Assembly: GCF_014694455.1 (NCBI RefSeq) | Contig: NZ_JAAUWT010000013.1 | Coordinates: forward strand, 103,386-167,385 | Reading direction: 5' to 3' | DNA length: 64,000 nucleotides | Source: Vibrio sp. S9_S30 | Lineage (GTDB): Bacteria > Pseudomonadota > Gammaproteobacteria > Enterobacterales > Vibrionaceae | Shown here: in pieces, positions 17,272 through 26,512 of the stretch | Layout of the letters: each line of letters starts with the position of its first letter | Position numbering within the stretch: position 1 is the stretch's first letter | Position numbers and translations under genes: made by a program | Notes under the pieces: model-generated | Database searches by the model: none | Told to the model about the DNA's origin: nothing | What the model saw: the letters and a program-made list of their open reading frames with translations, nothing else

Positions 17272-19893
17272 TTAGTCTGATATCGCTTTCCAAGCGACAC
17301 CAATTTGGTAAAGGATCTGCGTTGCTGAAGTTAAAGTACTTAATCCATCGAGGTAATCCGTATCAATCGGCACAATAATGGTGTCACCCGGCGCAAGAGG
17401 CTTGTCTTTTCGGCTAAACCAGAAAGAATTGTTTGGTAGCATTACAGAACCATCCGCTCTAACAATGTAAATGCGATCGGTATCCGCCTGCTTTTTAGTG
17501 CCACCCGCTGATTCTAAATACTCTTCTACCGTCATATCGGGGCGGAAGGTATGATTGGAGGAATATTGAACCTCACCCATCACACTAATAGTCGGGTTTT
17601 TGGCTGGAATATACAACTTATCGCCTTTCTCTAGCATCAGGTCTGATATAGGATCTTCGTCCATCGCTTCGGGTAAGTTAATTACTAAACGACCAACGGC
17701 TTCCGTTTTAGCGAGCTCTTCTGCAATTTCCATTGCTTGTGCTGGTGACGTAGTGTACGTTGCTGCGGAGTTTTGACGCCTCAGTGCCAAATTGCCAATT
17801 TCTTGTTTTAGCTGCATATTCAGTAACCGCAAACGCTCCTGCTCTTGGCGTTTAAGCCTTACTCGGCTAAATACCGCACCTTTTGCATAAGCATACTCGG
17901 TTAACCCACCAGCTCGGTTGATCACATCACTCAGTGTTTCACCGCGCTGGAAACTGTACTTACCAGGGAAAACGACCTCTCCCTGCAGCTCAATTACCAT
18001 GTCTTGCTGCCAATTGGGCTGGGTTTTAATAACAATATGATCCTGCGCTTGCAGTTCTAGGCTGGAATCACCGCTCAGTACATCCCGCAAAGCAAACGGT
18101 ATATGGCGAGATTCAAAGCTTTCACCCACTCGCTGGCTACGCGTGATCTCAGCTTGAGTGAGATACGCCCGCTCGCTTAAACCACCCGCCGCTTTTATTA
18201 TCTTCTCTAGCGTTTCGCCAGCAGGCAATGGATAGGTGCCAGGAAACTTTACCTCCCCAGAGACTTCAACCAGCCTTGCTGGCTTTTTGAAACTTGACTG
18301 CGCTTTTAAGCGTTCAATAATGGGGTTAAGTAATTGCTCTCGACTGGATTGTTTGATGTTATCGGCTTTGGCTACTGTATCGACATCCTGAACCGCAATT
18401 TCATTCACTTGCTCGTTTAACACGACTGCGCCTGTTTCTTCATCAATCCGTTCTTGATGTTTTTCAGCAAGCTCCTCTTTCGCTTTTACTTTTTGATTTT
18501 TCTGGTCACCATACCAGTAGTCAAGCTCGAGCCCATTATCAAAAACAAAGATTTGATCGCGCTCTTGCAGCTTTATATTTTCGCTAGAACGCTTGTTTTT
18601 CAGTACTTGCTCTAAGTTAAATTGAATCACTTCAATATCACGGTTGGCATTCACTTCACGCACAATCAACGCATAGTTGAGATCAGCATTCAGTTTAAGG
18701 TCATCTTCAGCAGAGCCGATCACATCAGATACTCGCATGCCTTCTTTGTAGCTTAATGCGCCTTGGCGGATCACTTCCCCACGTACCGCTACTGCACCCT
18801 TTAAGTTACTTGATGAAGGAGCAATCTCTATTTTATCGCCAGATTCTACAATAAAGTTACGACCCGAAACCGTAGTTAAATCCACGGTGAATTGCTCTTG
18901 CCCTTGTGAGGTTTGGCGACGAACATTGATCTTAGAGAGATAGCCTTGAGGAAGAACGCCACCCGCAAGTTTTACAACATCAGATAACGTCGTTACTCCA
19001 CCTAGTTCATAAATCGCGGGGCGAAGCACTTCACCGTCAACTTCAATACTCGATGATTTTGTCGGAATAAACAGCGTATCGCCTGCAAGAAGACGCACAT
19101 CAGAAGACGTGTTTCCATTGACCAGAAGATCATAAAGATCAAGTGTCGCAACTGTCTCACCTCGGCGTTTGAGCTGTATTTGACGAAGACTACCCGACTC
19201 TTTTACCCCACCACTCGCAACAAGTGCTTGTGTGATCGTGGTTAATCCATTCACATTGTAGGCACCTGGCTGGATGGTCTCACCCACGATATAGACTTGC
19301 ATCGTGCGCATATTGCTCATAGTGACAGCCACATCGACACCCAGTACTTTTTGCTCCACAAGCTGCGTTACTTGCTCACGGACTTGAGAGAAAGTCTGTC
19401 CTGCGACTGCCACCGGTCCAAATTCAGGGAAGTAAACCTTACCTTCTCGGTCAACTTTCAATCGAAATTCTTGATTGGTTTTACCGTAAAGTAACACTTT
19501 TATCTCATCACCCGCTTCCAGTACGTAATCTAATGGCACGGGAAGGTTTTCAACTGGTGTATATCCTTGGGGTTCACCTAGAAGTACATCATATCCAAAT
19601 GGCTTTATTACTTCTTCTTGGTCCACTTCTTCTGTATTTTCTTCGGCGCTTAATGTAAGCAGAATGCGCTCAGGCTGCTGTACGCCATTTGGGGAACCTT
19701 CTAAAGCAGTTGAATTGGAACTAGGTAACGCATTTAAGTCAATACCATATTGACGAGCCAACTGCTCTTGTTGAGCTTTGGGCAAACTTTTGAACTGCGC
19801 CATTTGCGCAGGCGTTGGTGTATTTGCGATTGCGCTTGCACTCAAAGCTGAAACGCAAAAAGCAAGAAATGAGGTCTTAAATAGGTTGTGCAT
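17272..19893 (-). CDS. otnA: OtnA/WbfF-like polysaccharide export protein with multiple SLBB domains
   Basis: A large (873-residue) periplasmic/outer-membrane protein of the polysaccharide-export family. It has a signal peptide (FKTSFLAFCVSALSASAIAN), a poly_export domain from about residue 120 (LDYVLEAGDEIKVLLYG) and repeated SLBB ligand-binding domains to the C-terminus. No lipobox cysteine is visible, unlike E. coli Wza. Size and partner (wzz next door) match OtnA/WbfF of V. cholerae O139, which is required for capsule and O-antigen surface assembly. A low-complexity charged segment (KVKAKEELAEKHQERIDEE) separates the SLBB groups. Confidence 0.87.
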   Translation of the reverse strand: MHNLFKTSFLAFCVSALSASAIANTPTPAQMAQFKSLPKAQQEQLARQYGIDLNALPSSNSTALEGSPNGVQQPERILLTLSAEENTEEVDQEEVIKPFGYDVLLGEPQGYTPVENLPVPLDYVLEAGDEIKVLLYGKTNQEFRLKVDREGKVYFPEFGPVAVAGQTFSQVREQVTQLVEQKVLGVDVAVTMSNMRTMQVYIVGETIQPGAYNVNGLTTITQALVASGGVKESGSLRQIQLKRRGETVATLDLYDLLVNGNTSSDVRLLAGDTLFIPTKSSSIEVDGEVLRPAIYELGGVTTLSDVVKLAGGVLPQGYLSKINVRRQTSQGQEQFTVDLTTVSGRNFIVESGDKIEIAPSSSNLKGAVAVRGEVIRQGALSYKEGMRVSDVIGSAEDDLKLNADLNYALIVREVNANRDIEVIQFNLEQVLKNKRSSENIKLQERDQIFVFDNGLELDYWYGDQKNQKVKAKEELAEKHQERIDEETGAVVLNEQVNEIAVQDVDTVAKADNIKQSSREQLLNPIIERLKAQSSFKKPARLVEVSGEVKFPGTYPLPAGETLEKIIKAAGGLSERAYLTQAEITRSQRVGESFESRHIPFALRDVLSGDSSLELQAQDHIVIKTQPNWQQDMVIELQGEVVFPGKYSFQRGETLSDVINRAGGLTEYAYAKGAVFSRVRLKRQEQERLRLLNMQLKQEIGNLALRRQNSAATYTTSPAQAMEIAEELAKTEAVGRLVINLPEAMDEDPISDLMLEKGDKLYIPAKNPTISVMGEVQYSSNHTFRPDMTVEEYLESAGGTKKQADTDRIYIVRADGSVMLPNNSFWFSRKDKPLAPGDTIIVPIDTDYLDGLSTLTSATQILYQIGVAWKAISD

Positions 19894-19985
19894 GGTTTAC
19901 TTCACTTTTGTGTGTCAGCCACTCATTGAGGTCACTGACCGCTCGTAGAAAGGGCGTTGTAAATGTAAAAATAGAAAATGAATAT

Positions 19986-21296
19986 TTAGAATCGAAACTC
20001 ATACCCCGTCCATATAGACGTTGAGTTGTTCACTTTATCCCCAACTTGTTGGCTGTATCCCATACCTACGTGTACCATTCCCGCGACGGCAGGAAATTGA
20101 TAGGTGATGTTGGTATTTCTGTGTCTATTTTGGTCTTGGTAAGAATCTTGCAATACAACACTAAACTTGTGATCGTTATTCAATTGCACGTATAACGATG
20201 CGGAGGTGCTTTTATCTAGAGAATAAGTGTTTCGAGATAGACCTTTGTGAGATGAAGGGTATACGCTATTGGTCCAACTTTGGGTATGTTCGTCCACTTT
20301 GGCTGCAGTGGACTCTTGCCTTTCAAGTACGAAGCGCCAAGTGTGCTTGAAAGCGTCAACTTGCCCTGTCCATCCGTAAAGATAAGCGCCTGCCTCAGTG
20401 GTATTGTGAGTGGAGGCAATTTCAGTATAAATAGAATGGTATAACCCCATAAACGATGGTAAAGAGACCTTTGCATCTACAGCAAACTGCTTATCTCCAT
20501 CGTTCAATGCTGTACCATCAAACCAAGTTTGATAGGTAATGCCCATATCCAACCAGTTAATAGGCTTAGACGTTAACCGTGAAGCACTGTAACGTTCGAA
20601 ACTCGCCTCATCAGCAAAACCAACAATGAATTCAAAACCCCATCCACCCAAAAGGGTATTTTTCCCAATGTAGCTCACACCCAAGTCGGCGGTTGAAGCG
20701 CTATAGCTTCCTAGTACAAGATTGTGTTGCCAACCTTGCCCCCACCATCGGTCTAATTTCCCCACCGAGAAGAGCCAAGCACCCGCATTTAAAGATAAGT
20801 AACTATCATCCCAAACAAATTGGGCATCACCATTTTGCTTTGCATATCCCGTTGATAAACGAAAAGCATAGCTATTTTCCAATGCTTCATAGGAAGCGTA
20901 TGCGCCCCATTCATCTTGATTAAACTGCCCAAAGCCAACGGAAGAAGGCTCATTTCCGATCACCACTTTCGCGAAACGGTTGCCTCTCGAATATTTTGCA
21001 GAACTCAACGCATAACGAACATGTGCATTGGCTCTACCAAGGCTTTCATTATCAGAATGCGATTTATCCAAATCATCACCAATCGATGCCCATCGTAAAG
21101 GGTAATGATTAACGGAAGAGCGCAACAATCCAGCATCAGAAAGCAGCGTGACATCAGAGCGTAAATAGGGGTCTTTGGCTTCCAGCCATGGAGAGGCTTT
21201 GGAAGAAAGTGAAATCATGCTCAGTGGTAAAAATGCCACTAAAAAACGGAGCGGTTTGATGGGCATAAACAAAGGGTTGAACAGAGTTTTATTCAC
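19986..21296 (-). CDS. Wzi-family outer-membrane capsule assembly protein
   Basis: A 436-residue outer-membrane beta-barrel protein with an N-terminal signal (LRFLVAFLPLSMISLSSKA), many alternating aromatic strands, and a C-terminal aromatic end (YEFRF) suited to barrel insertion. The region from WLEAKDPYLRSDVTLLSDAG and the stretch KLDRWWGQGWQHNLVLG resemble Wzi, the lectin that retains capsule at the cell surface. It is the first gene of the operon and starts with GTG 21296 (AGGATAGGT upstream), about 40 bases after the ops element. An internal ATG at 21266 has no ribosome-binding site. Confidence 0.8.
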   Translation of the reverse strand: MNKTLFNPLFMPIKPLRFLVAFLPLSMISLSSKASPWLEAKDPYLRSDVTLLSDAGLLRSSVNHYPLRWASIGDDLDKSHSDNESLGRANAHVRYALSSAKYSRGNRFAKVVIGNEPSSVGFGQFNQDEWGAYASYEALENSYAFRLSTGYAKQNGDAQFVWDDSYLSLNAGAWLFSVGKLDRWWGQGWQHNLVLGSYSASTADLGVSYIGKNTLLGGWGFEFIVGFADEASFERYSASRLTSKPINWLDMGITYQTWFDGTALNDGDKQFAVDAKVSLPSFMGLYHSIYTEIASTHNTTEAGAYLYGWTGQVDAFKHTWRFVLERQESTAAKVDEHTQSWTNSVYPSSHKGLSRNTYSLDKSTSASLYVQLNNDHKFSVVLQDSYQDQNRHRNTNITYQFPAVAGMVHVGMGYSQQVGDKVNNSTSIWTGYEFRF

Positions 21297-21621
21297 GAGA
21301 ATACCTATCCTAACGCAACAAAGCTTGGTATTTGGGCACGCTACCGCCCATTAGCACACGCATAGCCACATTACGTTTTCATCTATCAAATGAGTGTTTA
21401 GTTCAGGCTATTACAGTTATTTTTCAATCCAGCCCAATTGTTGCGACACCATTATCCACAACAAACATCAAATCTCAACGAAGTAGATCTTCAAACGGAT
21501 AAAAAGACGTCATATTTTTAGGAAAGGACAATGAAGCCTAGACATACTCTATGATTCCAAATGAAATCTAACTCATAACAAAATGTAACTGAGTGTAGGG
21601 AAAGAAACATCTTGTCCTCAC
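21297..21621. other. Leader and promoter region of the surface-polysaccharide operon
   Basis: No gene is visible. The segment lies upstream of the Wzi-like gene and downstream of the tetR gene, both on the minus strand. It carries the ops element (separate entry) close to the operon start. The remaining sequence is AT-rich, and the operon promoter should be here; TTGGGC and TGTAAT separated by 16 bases (minus strand, near 21415-21445) are a possible but weak match. Confidence 0.5.
21337..21348 (-). promoter_or_regulatory. ops element (RfaH recruitment site)
   Basis: The minus strand reads GGCGGTAGCGTG, an exact match to the ops sequence at which transcribing RNA polymerase pauses and recruits RfaH. 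It is located in the untranslated leader about 40 bases upstream of the first gene of the roughly 20 kb operon that runs to wzy. RfaH binding would suppress termination in this long, AT-rich transcript. The sequence match is direct; RfaH control is inference from established function. Confidence 0.85.
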
Positions 21622-22260
21622 CTAAAAGCTCCCGCTTCGTGGCAATCCTTTAGCGAATTGATTTAACATCTCTTTGCCTTTCGGCGTAGCGTGAGGAGTC
21701 ATAACACTGACCATCTGTCTAACACCATTGGCGACGTCTTGCTCTGTGACTTTCTCCTTTGGAGTAACCGCACTTTGATAGCTAAACCAGTTTGTTGCAA
21801 TGAAATGAATGGTGGTGATCAGATCATCCTGCTCTTGCTCATCCATGTTAATCAAATTTAATGATTGGAAGGTATCACATATCAAAAACAAATTTGCACG
21901 CAACTGCTTTTGTACGAGCAAATAATCTCGATGCAATTTATGGTCGCGAGAAAGAATCTCAGGAAGATTGGAGTAGAAAAAACGGAACCGCCACATTAAA
22001 GTAAAAATGCTGTTCATATAATGTTCAAACAGACCCACAGCGTCTGTCGAATCAATGCATGGTGAAAGATGACGAAGCAGCTCTTCCTCGTAGAGGTTGA
22101 AAATGCTTCGAACGATTTCCTCTTTGTTTCGAAAATGATAGTAAAGATTACCAGGGCTAATAGAAAGGTGCTCCGCAATGTGATTGGTGGTCACATTTCG
22201 TTCACCGTATTCATTAAACAACTCTAGCGCCCCGAACATTATTTTAGCTTTTGTTTTCAC
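21622..22260 (-). CDS. TetR-family transcriptional regulator
   Basis: A repressor-type protein of about 212 residues. The DNA-binding domain is at the N-terminus: AKIMFGALELFNEYGERNVT leads into the helix-turn-helix HIAEHLSISPGNLYYHFRNK, very close to the TetR/AcrR consensus. The C-terminal part should bind an unknown ligand. I place the start at GTG 22260 because GGAG lies six bases upstream; in-frame codons further upstream lack such a site. It is divergent from the gfc/yjb-like operon and upstream of the capsule operon, so either could be its target. Confidence 0.85.
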   Translation of the reverse strand: MKTKAKIMFGALELFNEYGERNVTTNHIAEHLSISPGNLYYHFRNKEEIVRSIFNLYEEELLRHLSPCIDSTDAVGLFEHYMNSIFTLMWRFRFFYSNLPEILSRDHKLHRDYLLVQKQLRANLFLICDTFQSLNLINMDEQEQDDLITTIHFIATNWFSYQSAVTPKEKVTEQDVANGVRQMVSVMTPHATPKGKEMLNQFAKGLPRSGSF

Positions 22261-22373
22261 ATTTTGCTCCACGATGATTCCGTTACCCAACAACACATGA
22301 CACATGAGGCCATGCTTAAAACAATGTATTTCAAATTTTTTTGTCAAATATGGTCTGATCGGCATGCAGATTA

Positions 22374-22403
22374 TTTACTTTACACAAATGAGTACACTAG
22401 AAT
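22374..22403 (+). promoter_or_regulatory. Possible promoter of the yjbE-yjbH-like operon
   Basis: TTTACT and TAGAAT are separated by 18 bases, about 60 bases upstream of the small secreted-protein gene and inside the divergent interval with tetR. The match is moderate and rests on spacing and position only. Confidence 0.35.
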
Positions 22404-22461
22404 AGCCCTGAGGAGAATTTCATCACCTCAATACATCGATGTAAATAAGTAAGGATAAATA

Positions 22462-22692
22462 ATGAAACATATCGCTCTAGCAATGCTGGTTGCACTAGGT
22501 GCTGCAGGTAACGCTTTCGCCGCTGGTGAAAACAGCTCAACAGCAGCTTCAGGCGGCACAGCAGGTGGCGCTGGTGCTACTGGCGCAGCAGCAGGTACGA
22601 CCACTGCAATCGTTGGTGGCGTTGCAGCGGCAGCAATCGTTGCAGTCGCTATAGCAGATTCAGGTACGACGTCTACGTCCGTATCTCAGTAA
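22462..22692 (+). CDS. Small secreted Gly/Ala/Thr-rich protein (YjbE-like)
   Basis: A 76-residue protein with a clear signal peptide (HIALAMLVALGAAGNAFA, cleaved before AGENSS) and a low-complexity glycine/alanine/threonine mature part containing one hydrophobic stretch (AIVGGVAAAAIVAVAIA). AAGGATAA precedes the ATG. It heads a set whose next three genes resemble YjbF, YjbG and YjbH, so by order it corresponds to YjbE, a small periplasmic protein of exopolysaccharide operons. The function of YjbE is not known. A strong terminator follows directly. Confidence 0.75.
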   Translation: MKHIALAMLVALGAAGNAFAAGENSSTAASGGTAGGAGATGAAAGTTTAIVGGVAAAAIVAVAIADSGTTSTSVSQ

Positions 22693-22709
22693 TCTGATAT
22701 TGCTATGCA

Positions 22710-22739
22710 ATCGCCCTGACTGGTTCAGGGCGATTTTTT
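22710..22739 (+). terminator. Rho-independent terminator/attenuator after the yjbE-like gene
   Basis: A perfect 10-bp stem (ATCGCCCTGA/TCAGGGCGAT) with a five-base loop is followed by six T. It lies between the small secreted-protein gene and the yjbF-like gene, which have the same direction. It probably makes the first gene much more abundant than the rest of the operon. Confidence 0.85.
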
Positions 22740-22759
22740 ATTTGTAGGATGATACGACC

Positions 22760-23431
22760 GTGCTTTCAAATCTATCAGTTCGCTTACTGCTTTCCCTTCT
22801 CGTGATGTTTTTCTTAGCTGGCTGCACCCAAAAAATGAACGATGTGGGCAGCAGCTTATCAGAAGCTTTTTCCGCCTCCGATGATGTCACACTGAGCAGT
22901 GAGGAAATTTCCAATATCCCGTACGCCAGTACGTATGTACGCATCAATGATGGGCGCCAAGTATTCATGGTGTTAGCATTTGCCGACATCAATCCCACAA
23001 CAGGCAATACTCAACTGAAATGGGTGTCTGCCGATGGTTCAATGATAGCGACTGAGCAAGGGCGAATTGTGAAAACACTGGGGTTTGATGGCAGCAACCT
23101 CATCAATATGTCAGGTCAAGGTATATCAACAGGTATCGTCAAAGATAACCGATGGAATGCAGTGTATGATTGGAGCCCAGATCACCGATACCAATTTAGT
23201 GCATCTGTCGAATCAACGTTTATAAAAAAAGAAACGATCAGCACAAGCCAGTGGACGCTAGAAACCAACAAAATTACTGAGCACGTTACTTTTAATGGAT
23301 TAAACAAAGCCTTTACCAACAGCTACTGGATTACCGATGATGGTCAAACAATGAAATCCATTCAGTATGTGGGACCGAATATGAATAAGTTTGAAATGAC
23401 CATCCTGAAAACATTTGCACCTGTAAGGTAA
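22760..23431 (+). CDS. YjbF/GfcB-family lipoprotein
   Basis: A 223-residue predicted lipoprotein: the signal sequence ends in the lipobox LAGC near residue 21. The mature part matches the YjbF/GfcB pattern, proteins of the group 4 capsule and yjbEFGH operons that work with GfcC and GfcD in polymer export across the outer membrane. It starts with GTG 22760, with AGGA upstream, just past the attenuator. The next gene follows after six bases. Exact biochemical role is unknown for the family. Confidence 0.82.
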   Translation: MLSNLSVRLLLSLLVMFFLAGCTQKMNDVGSSLSEAFSASDDVTLSSEEISNIPYASTYVRINDGRQVFMVLAFADINPTTGNTQLKWVSADGSMIATEQGRIVKTLGFDGSNLINMSGQGISTGIVKDNRWNAVYDWSPDHRYQFSASVESTFIKKETISTSQWTLETNKITEHVTFNGLNKAFTNSYWITDDGQTMKSIQYVGPNMNKFEMTILKTFAPVR

Positions 23432-23437
23432 CTTTTT

Positions 23438-24157
23438 ATGAGAACTTTATTTGTCATCCTATTAAAAGCTCTGCTTGCCACTGCCGTATTCTTTAGTGCC
23501 TTGGTGTCATCACATCAACTGACGGTTCATCTTCCCAATCAAAAATTAAACCTAAACTACACGATGCCAAGTCCGTTATCTCAGGTGATCGCCGACACAC
23601 AAGCCCAAAATAAAGAAACGCTGTTCTTTGAAGGTGCGGTCTTAGCGAGCGCCACACAGCAAGCCAAAGTCGACAGCCAAAAACACGCCCTATTTAAGCG
23701 CCTGACACGTGAAAACTCAGAACAAACCCTATACCTGCTGAATCAACTTAAGGCATTGCATTTCGTGGGTCGTGAGTGGGTTAACCTAGATTACGATCTC
23801 ATTCGACTGAAACCCGAATTGAACCCCTTATTGTCCGGCAGCTACGATTTTTATGTCTCCCCAAGACGCAATCAAGTTCGTATTCTCGGGCAGTTAAAAC
23901 AACCAGCAAGCTTCCCATTACTGGATACCCAAGACATCACGGCTTATTTAGATGACATTGAACTCTCTGCATTTGGCGATTTAGACCAAGTATTTATTAT
24001 TCATACAAACGGTGACGTCATCCAAGCACAACTAGGCTACTGGCAGCCAGAGCGCTATTACTTAAGCCCAGGGGCGATGATATTCATTGGTTCCAGAAAC
24101 GCTGAGCAAACAAACAAAGACATAGCCCAACTTCTTAGATACGCGGTGGATAAATGA
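23438..24157 (+). CDS. YjbG/GfcC-family capsule biosynthesis protein
   Basis: A 239-residue exported protein with an N-terminal hydrophobic signal (LFVILLKALLATAVFFSALV). LKALHFVGREWVNLDYDLIR and the domain around GSYDFYVSPRRNQVRILGQL, resembling a beta-grasp domain of the soluble-ligand-binding type, fit GfcC/YjbG. The GfcC structure is a periplasmic protein with two such domains plus a helical part. The gene overlaps the next one by four bases (ATGA), supporting a single translational unit with yjbH. Confidence 0.82.
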   Translation: MRTLFVILLKALLATAVFFSALVSSHQLTVHLPNQKLNLNYTMPSPLSQVIADTQAQNKETLFFEGAVLASATQQAKVDSQKHALFKRLTRENSEQTLYLLNQLKALHFVGREWVNLDYDLIRLKPELNPLLSGSYDFYVSPRRNQVRILGQLKQPASFPLLDTQDITAYLDDIELSAFGDLDQVFIIHTNGDVIQAQLGYWQPERYYLSPGAMIFIGSRNAEQTNKDIAQLLRYAVDK

Positions 24158-26376
24158 TGTTTCGCCAATCAATACTGACTCTTTCGTTATTCGCTGCACT
24201 TAATGTAAGCGCAGAATCATCCGATGCCATTTTTCAGCCTGTCTCGTACACCCCCTCTCAAATGGATTTTGGTGGTGTCGGGCTGATCAAAATGCCAACA
24301 GGGAGAATGGCGCCCGAAGGTGAATTCAACTTAAGTGCGAACCTCAACCACGAATATCGCATGTACAACGCATCACTCACGCTATTTCCGTGGTTCGAAA
24401 CGACCATTCGCTATGCTATCGTGCCAAACAAACGCATGGGCGCCCAAGAGTTCAGTGGGGACAGCCCATACTTAGACAAAGGCATCGATTTTAAATTTCG
24501 TTTACTGGAAGAGAGCCGTTGGTTACCGGAAGTGGCGGCAGGTGTCCGAGATTTTGGTGGAACGGGTCTGTTTGATGGCGAATTTATCGCAGCATCCAAA
24601 AAAGTCTACACCAATGATTACGGCGTATTCGATTTCACATTAGGCATGGGTTGGGGCTACATGGGAATGCACGGTAACGTGACCAATCCGTTTTGCAAAG
24701 CCAACGATAAATTCTGTAAGCGACCAAAAGACTTTGGCGGTACTGGCGGCAAAGTGGATTATCATCGTTGGTTCAAAGGTCCGGCAGCCATCTATGGGGG
24801 CATCGAATACCAAACACCTTTTCAGTCCCTTCGCTTTAAAGTGGAATACGATACCAATGATTACTCCGAAGATTTCCCAACCAGGTTTCGACCTGGAGAT
24901 TTTTACGAAGTCGATATGACTCAGCACACCCCCATAAATGTTGGTTTGATCTATCGCGCTCATCGGAACATAGATCTTCGCTTGAGCTACGAACGCGGCG
25001 ATACCGTCTCTGCGGGATTCAGCCTTCGAACTAACTACAATGAATTGGCATCCCAATGGCGTGATGAACCCATTCCACGCCCCAATAACGAACAGCCAGA
25101 AAGTGTGGAGGACGTGGACTGGTCATCACTCGAAAACCAACTGGCGTTGATCGCCGGTTATGAGGATGTGAAGGTTCATGTGGATGACACGACCGTGATC
25201 GTCTCCGGCGAGCAGGTCAAATACCGAGATTCAGACATTGCTCACGAGCGTGCCGCCGCGGTGTTACGGAATCAACTGCCAAAATCCATTAGCACCTATA
25301 AAATCATCAATACGCAGCAACACATCGCGACAGAATCCGTCGACATTGATGCAAAAAAATACGAGCGCGTTGCGAACGTCCGTTACATCAATCCGCATAT
25401 TTCGGATGCATCCAACGTCAGTATGGATACCAACGTCCGCGGCAAGCAAATGTATGATGGTTCAGAGCGCTTATATTACGGTGTTTCGCCAACACTTCGC
25501 CAATCCATTGCTGAGCCCGAAGAATTTTACATTTTCAATCTCGGTGTTCGTGGTGAAGCCAGTTATTGGTTAACCAGCCAACTTCAAGCTTCGAGCTCGA
25601 TCCAAGTCAATGTATACGACAATTACCCTGAGCTGAACTTCATTGTACCGCCCGATGGTACAACGGTACCCCCAAAAGTTCGCTCGTTGGGTCGGCTGTA
25701 TTTTCACGACAATCCGGTCAGAATGGATACGCTTCAACTGACTTGGTTTGATAGTTTTGGCGACAGCATTTATCAGCAAACTTACGCGGGTTACTTAGAA
25801 AGTATGTTTGCTGGCGTCGGAACCGAATGGCTTTATCGCCCAAGAGGCAAGAACTGGGCGATTGGAGCCGACATCAACCTTGTTGCACAGCGCGATCCGG
25901 ACAGCTGGCTTGGTGTATACCAACAAGAAGCCCAATACAGTAAAGCAGATAACCGTTCATTTAAAGTACTCGACAGGGGCTTTACAGGCTTTGTTTCGGG
26001 TTACTACATGCCAACGTGGTCATGGCTGGATGACACTCTATTCAAAATCGATGTGGGTCAATATCTCGCTCAAGATATGGGTGTTCGAGGGGATTTCTCC
26101 AAACAATTCAAAAGCGGCGTAATAGTGGGGGCGTACGCTAGCTTGAGCAATTTGTCCGCAGAAGAATTTGGTGAGGGGAGCTTTACTAAAGGATTCTACA
26201 TCTCGATTCCTTTCGATGTCATGACGGTGAAACCAAGCCGGAATAGAGCGAAATTCGATTGGCAACCCCTGACTCGAGATGGTGGTCAAAAACTCAATAA
26301 AGAACATGACTTGTTTAGCCTAACGGATTCCGCCTCACCTTGGTTTACGAGAAAAAATACGGTTCCCCAGCCATAA
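24154..26376 (+). CDS. YjbH/GfcD-family outer-membrane exopolysaccharide protein
   Basis: A 740-residue outer-membrane protein with a signal peptide (QSILTLSLFAALNVSAES) and then beta-rich sequence with the family opening SYTPSQMDFGGVGLIKMPTG. VRDFGGTGLFDGEFIAASKK is conserved in YjbH. GfcD/YjbH proteins are predicted beta-barrels that secrete polymer. The length is near the family norm. It ends the operon and is followed by a strong terminator before hldD. Long open frames antisense to it are codon-bias shadows. Confidence 0.84.
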   Translation: MMFRQSILTLSLFAALNVSAESSDAIFQPVSYTPSQMDFGGVGLIKMPTGRMAPEGEFNLSANLNHEYRMYNASLTLFPWFETTIRYAIVPNKRMGAQEFSGDSPYLDKGIDFKFRLLEESRWLPEVAAGVRDFGGTGLFDGEFIAASKKVYTNDYGVFDFTLGMGWGYMGMHGNVTNPFCKANDKFCKRPKDFGGTGGKVDYHRWFKGPAAIYGGIEYQTPFQSLRFKVEYDTNDYSEDFPTRFRPGDFYEVDMTQHTPINVGLIYRAHRNIDLRLSYERGDTVSAGFSLRTNYNELASQWRDEPIPRPNNEQPESVEDVDWSSLENQLALIAGYEDVKVHVDDTTVIVSGEQVKYRDSDIAHERAAAVLRNQLPKSISTYKIINTQQHIATESVDIDAKKYERVANVRYINPHISDASNVSMDTNVRGKQMYDGSERLYYGVSPTLRQSIAEPEEFYIFNLGVRGEASYWLTSQLQASSSIQVNVYDNYPELNFIVPPDGTTVPPKVRSLGRLYFHDNPVRMDTLQLTWFDSFGDSIYQQTYAGYLESMFAGVGTEWLYRPRGKNWAIGADINLVAQRDPDSWLGVYQQEAQYSKADNRSFKVLDRGFTGFVSGYYMPTWSWLDDTLFKIDVGQYLAQDMGVRGDFSKQFKSGVIVGAYASLSNLSAEEFGEGSFTKGFYISIPFDVMTVKPSRNRAKFDWQPLTRDGGQKLNKEHDLFSLTDSASPWFTRKNTVPQP

Positions 26377-26431
26377 CACAATGCGAACCTAACCCTTGCA
26401 CACAAATCAATGTGCACAAAAAACAATACCG

Positions 26432-26460
26432 TACAGAGGCGCCATGCCTCTGTATTTTTT
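26432..26460 (+). terminator. Rho-independent terminator between yjbH-like gene and hldD
   Basis: A 9-bp stem (TACAGAGGC/GCCTCTGTA) with a five-base loop is followed by an uninterrupted T run. It ends the yjbE-yjbH-like transcript about 55 bases upstream of the hldD start. Confidence 0.88.
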
Positions 26461-26512
26461 AGTTGCTTCTTTGGTACACTCGCAACAACTCAATTTAAAG
26501 CTTGGTGAAAAC

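Noticed and set aside
24640..25056. 138-codon minus-strand frame inside the yjbH-like gene
   Set aside because: Antisense shadow of a well-supported outer-membrane protein gene, without start signals.
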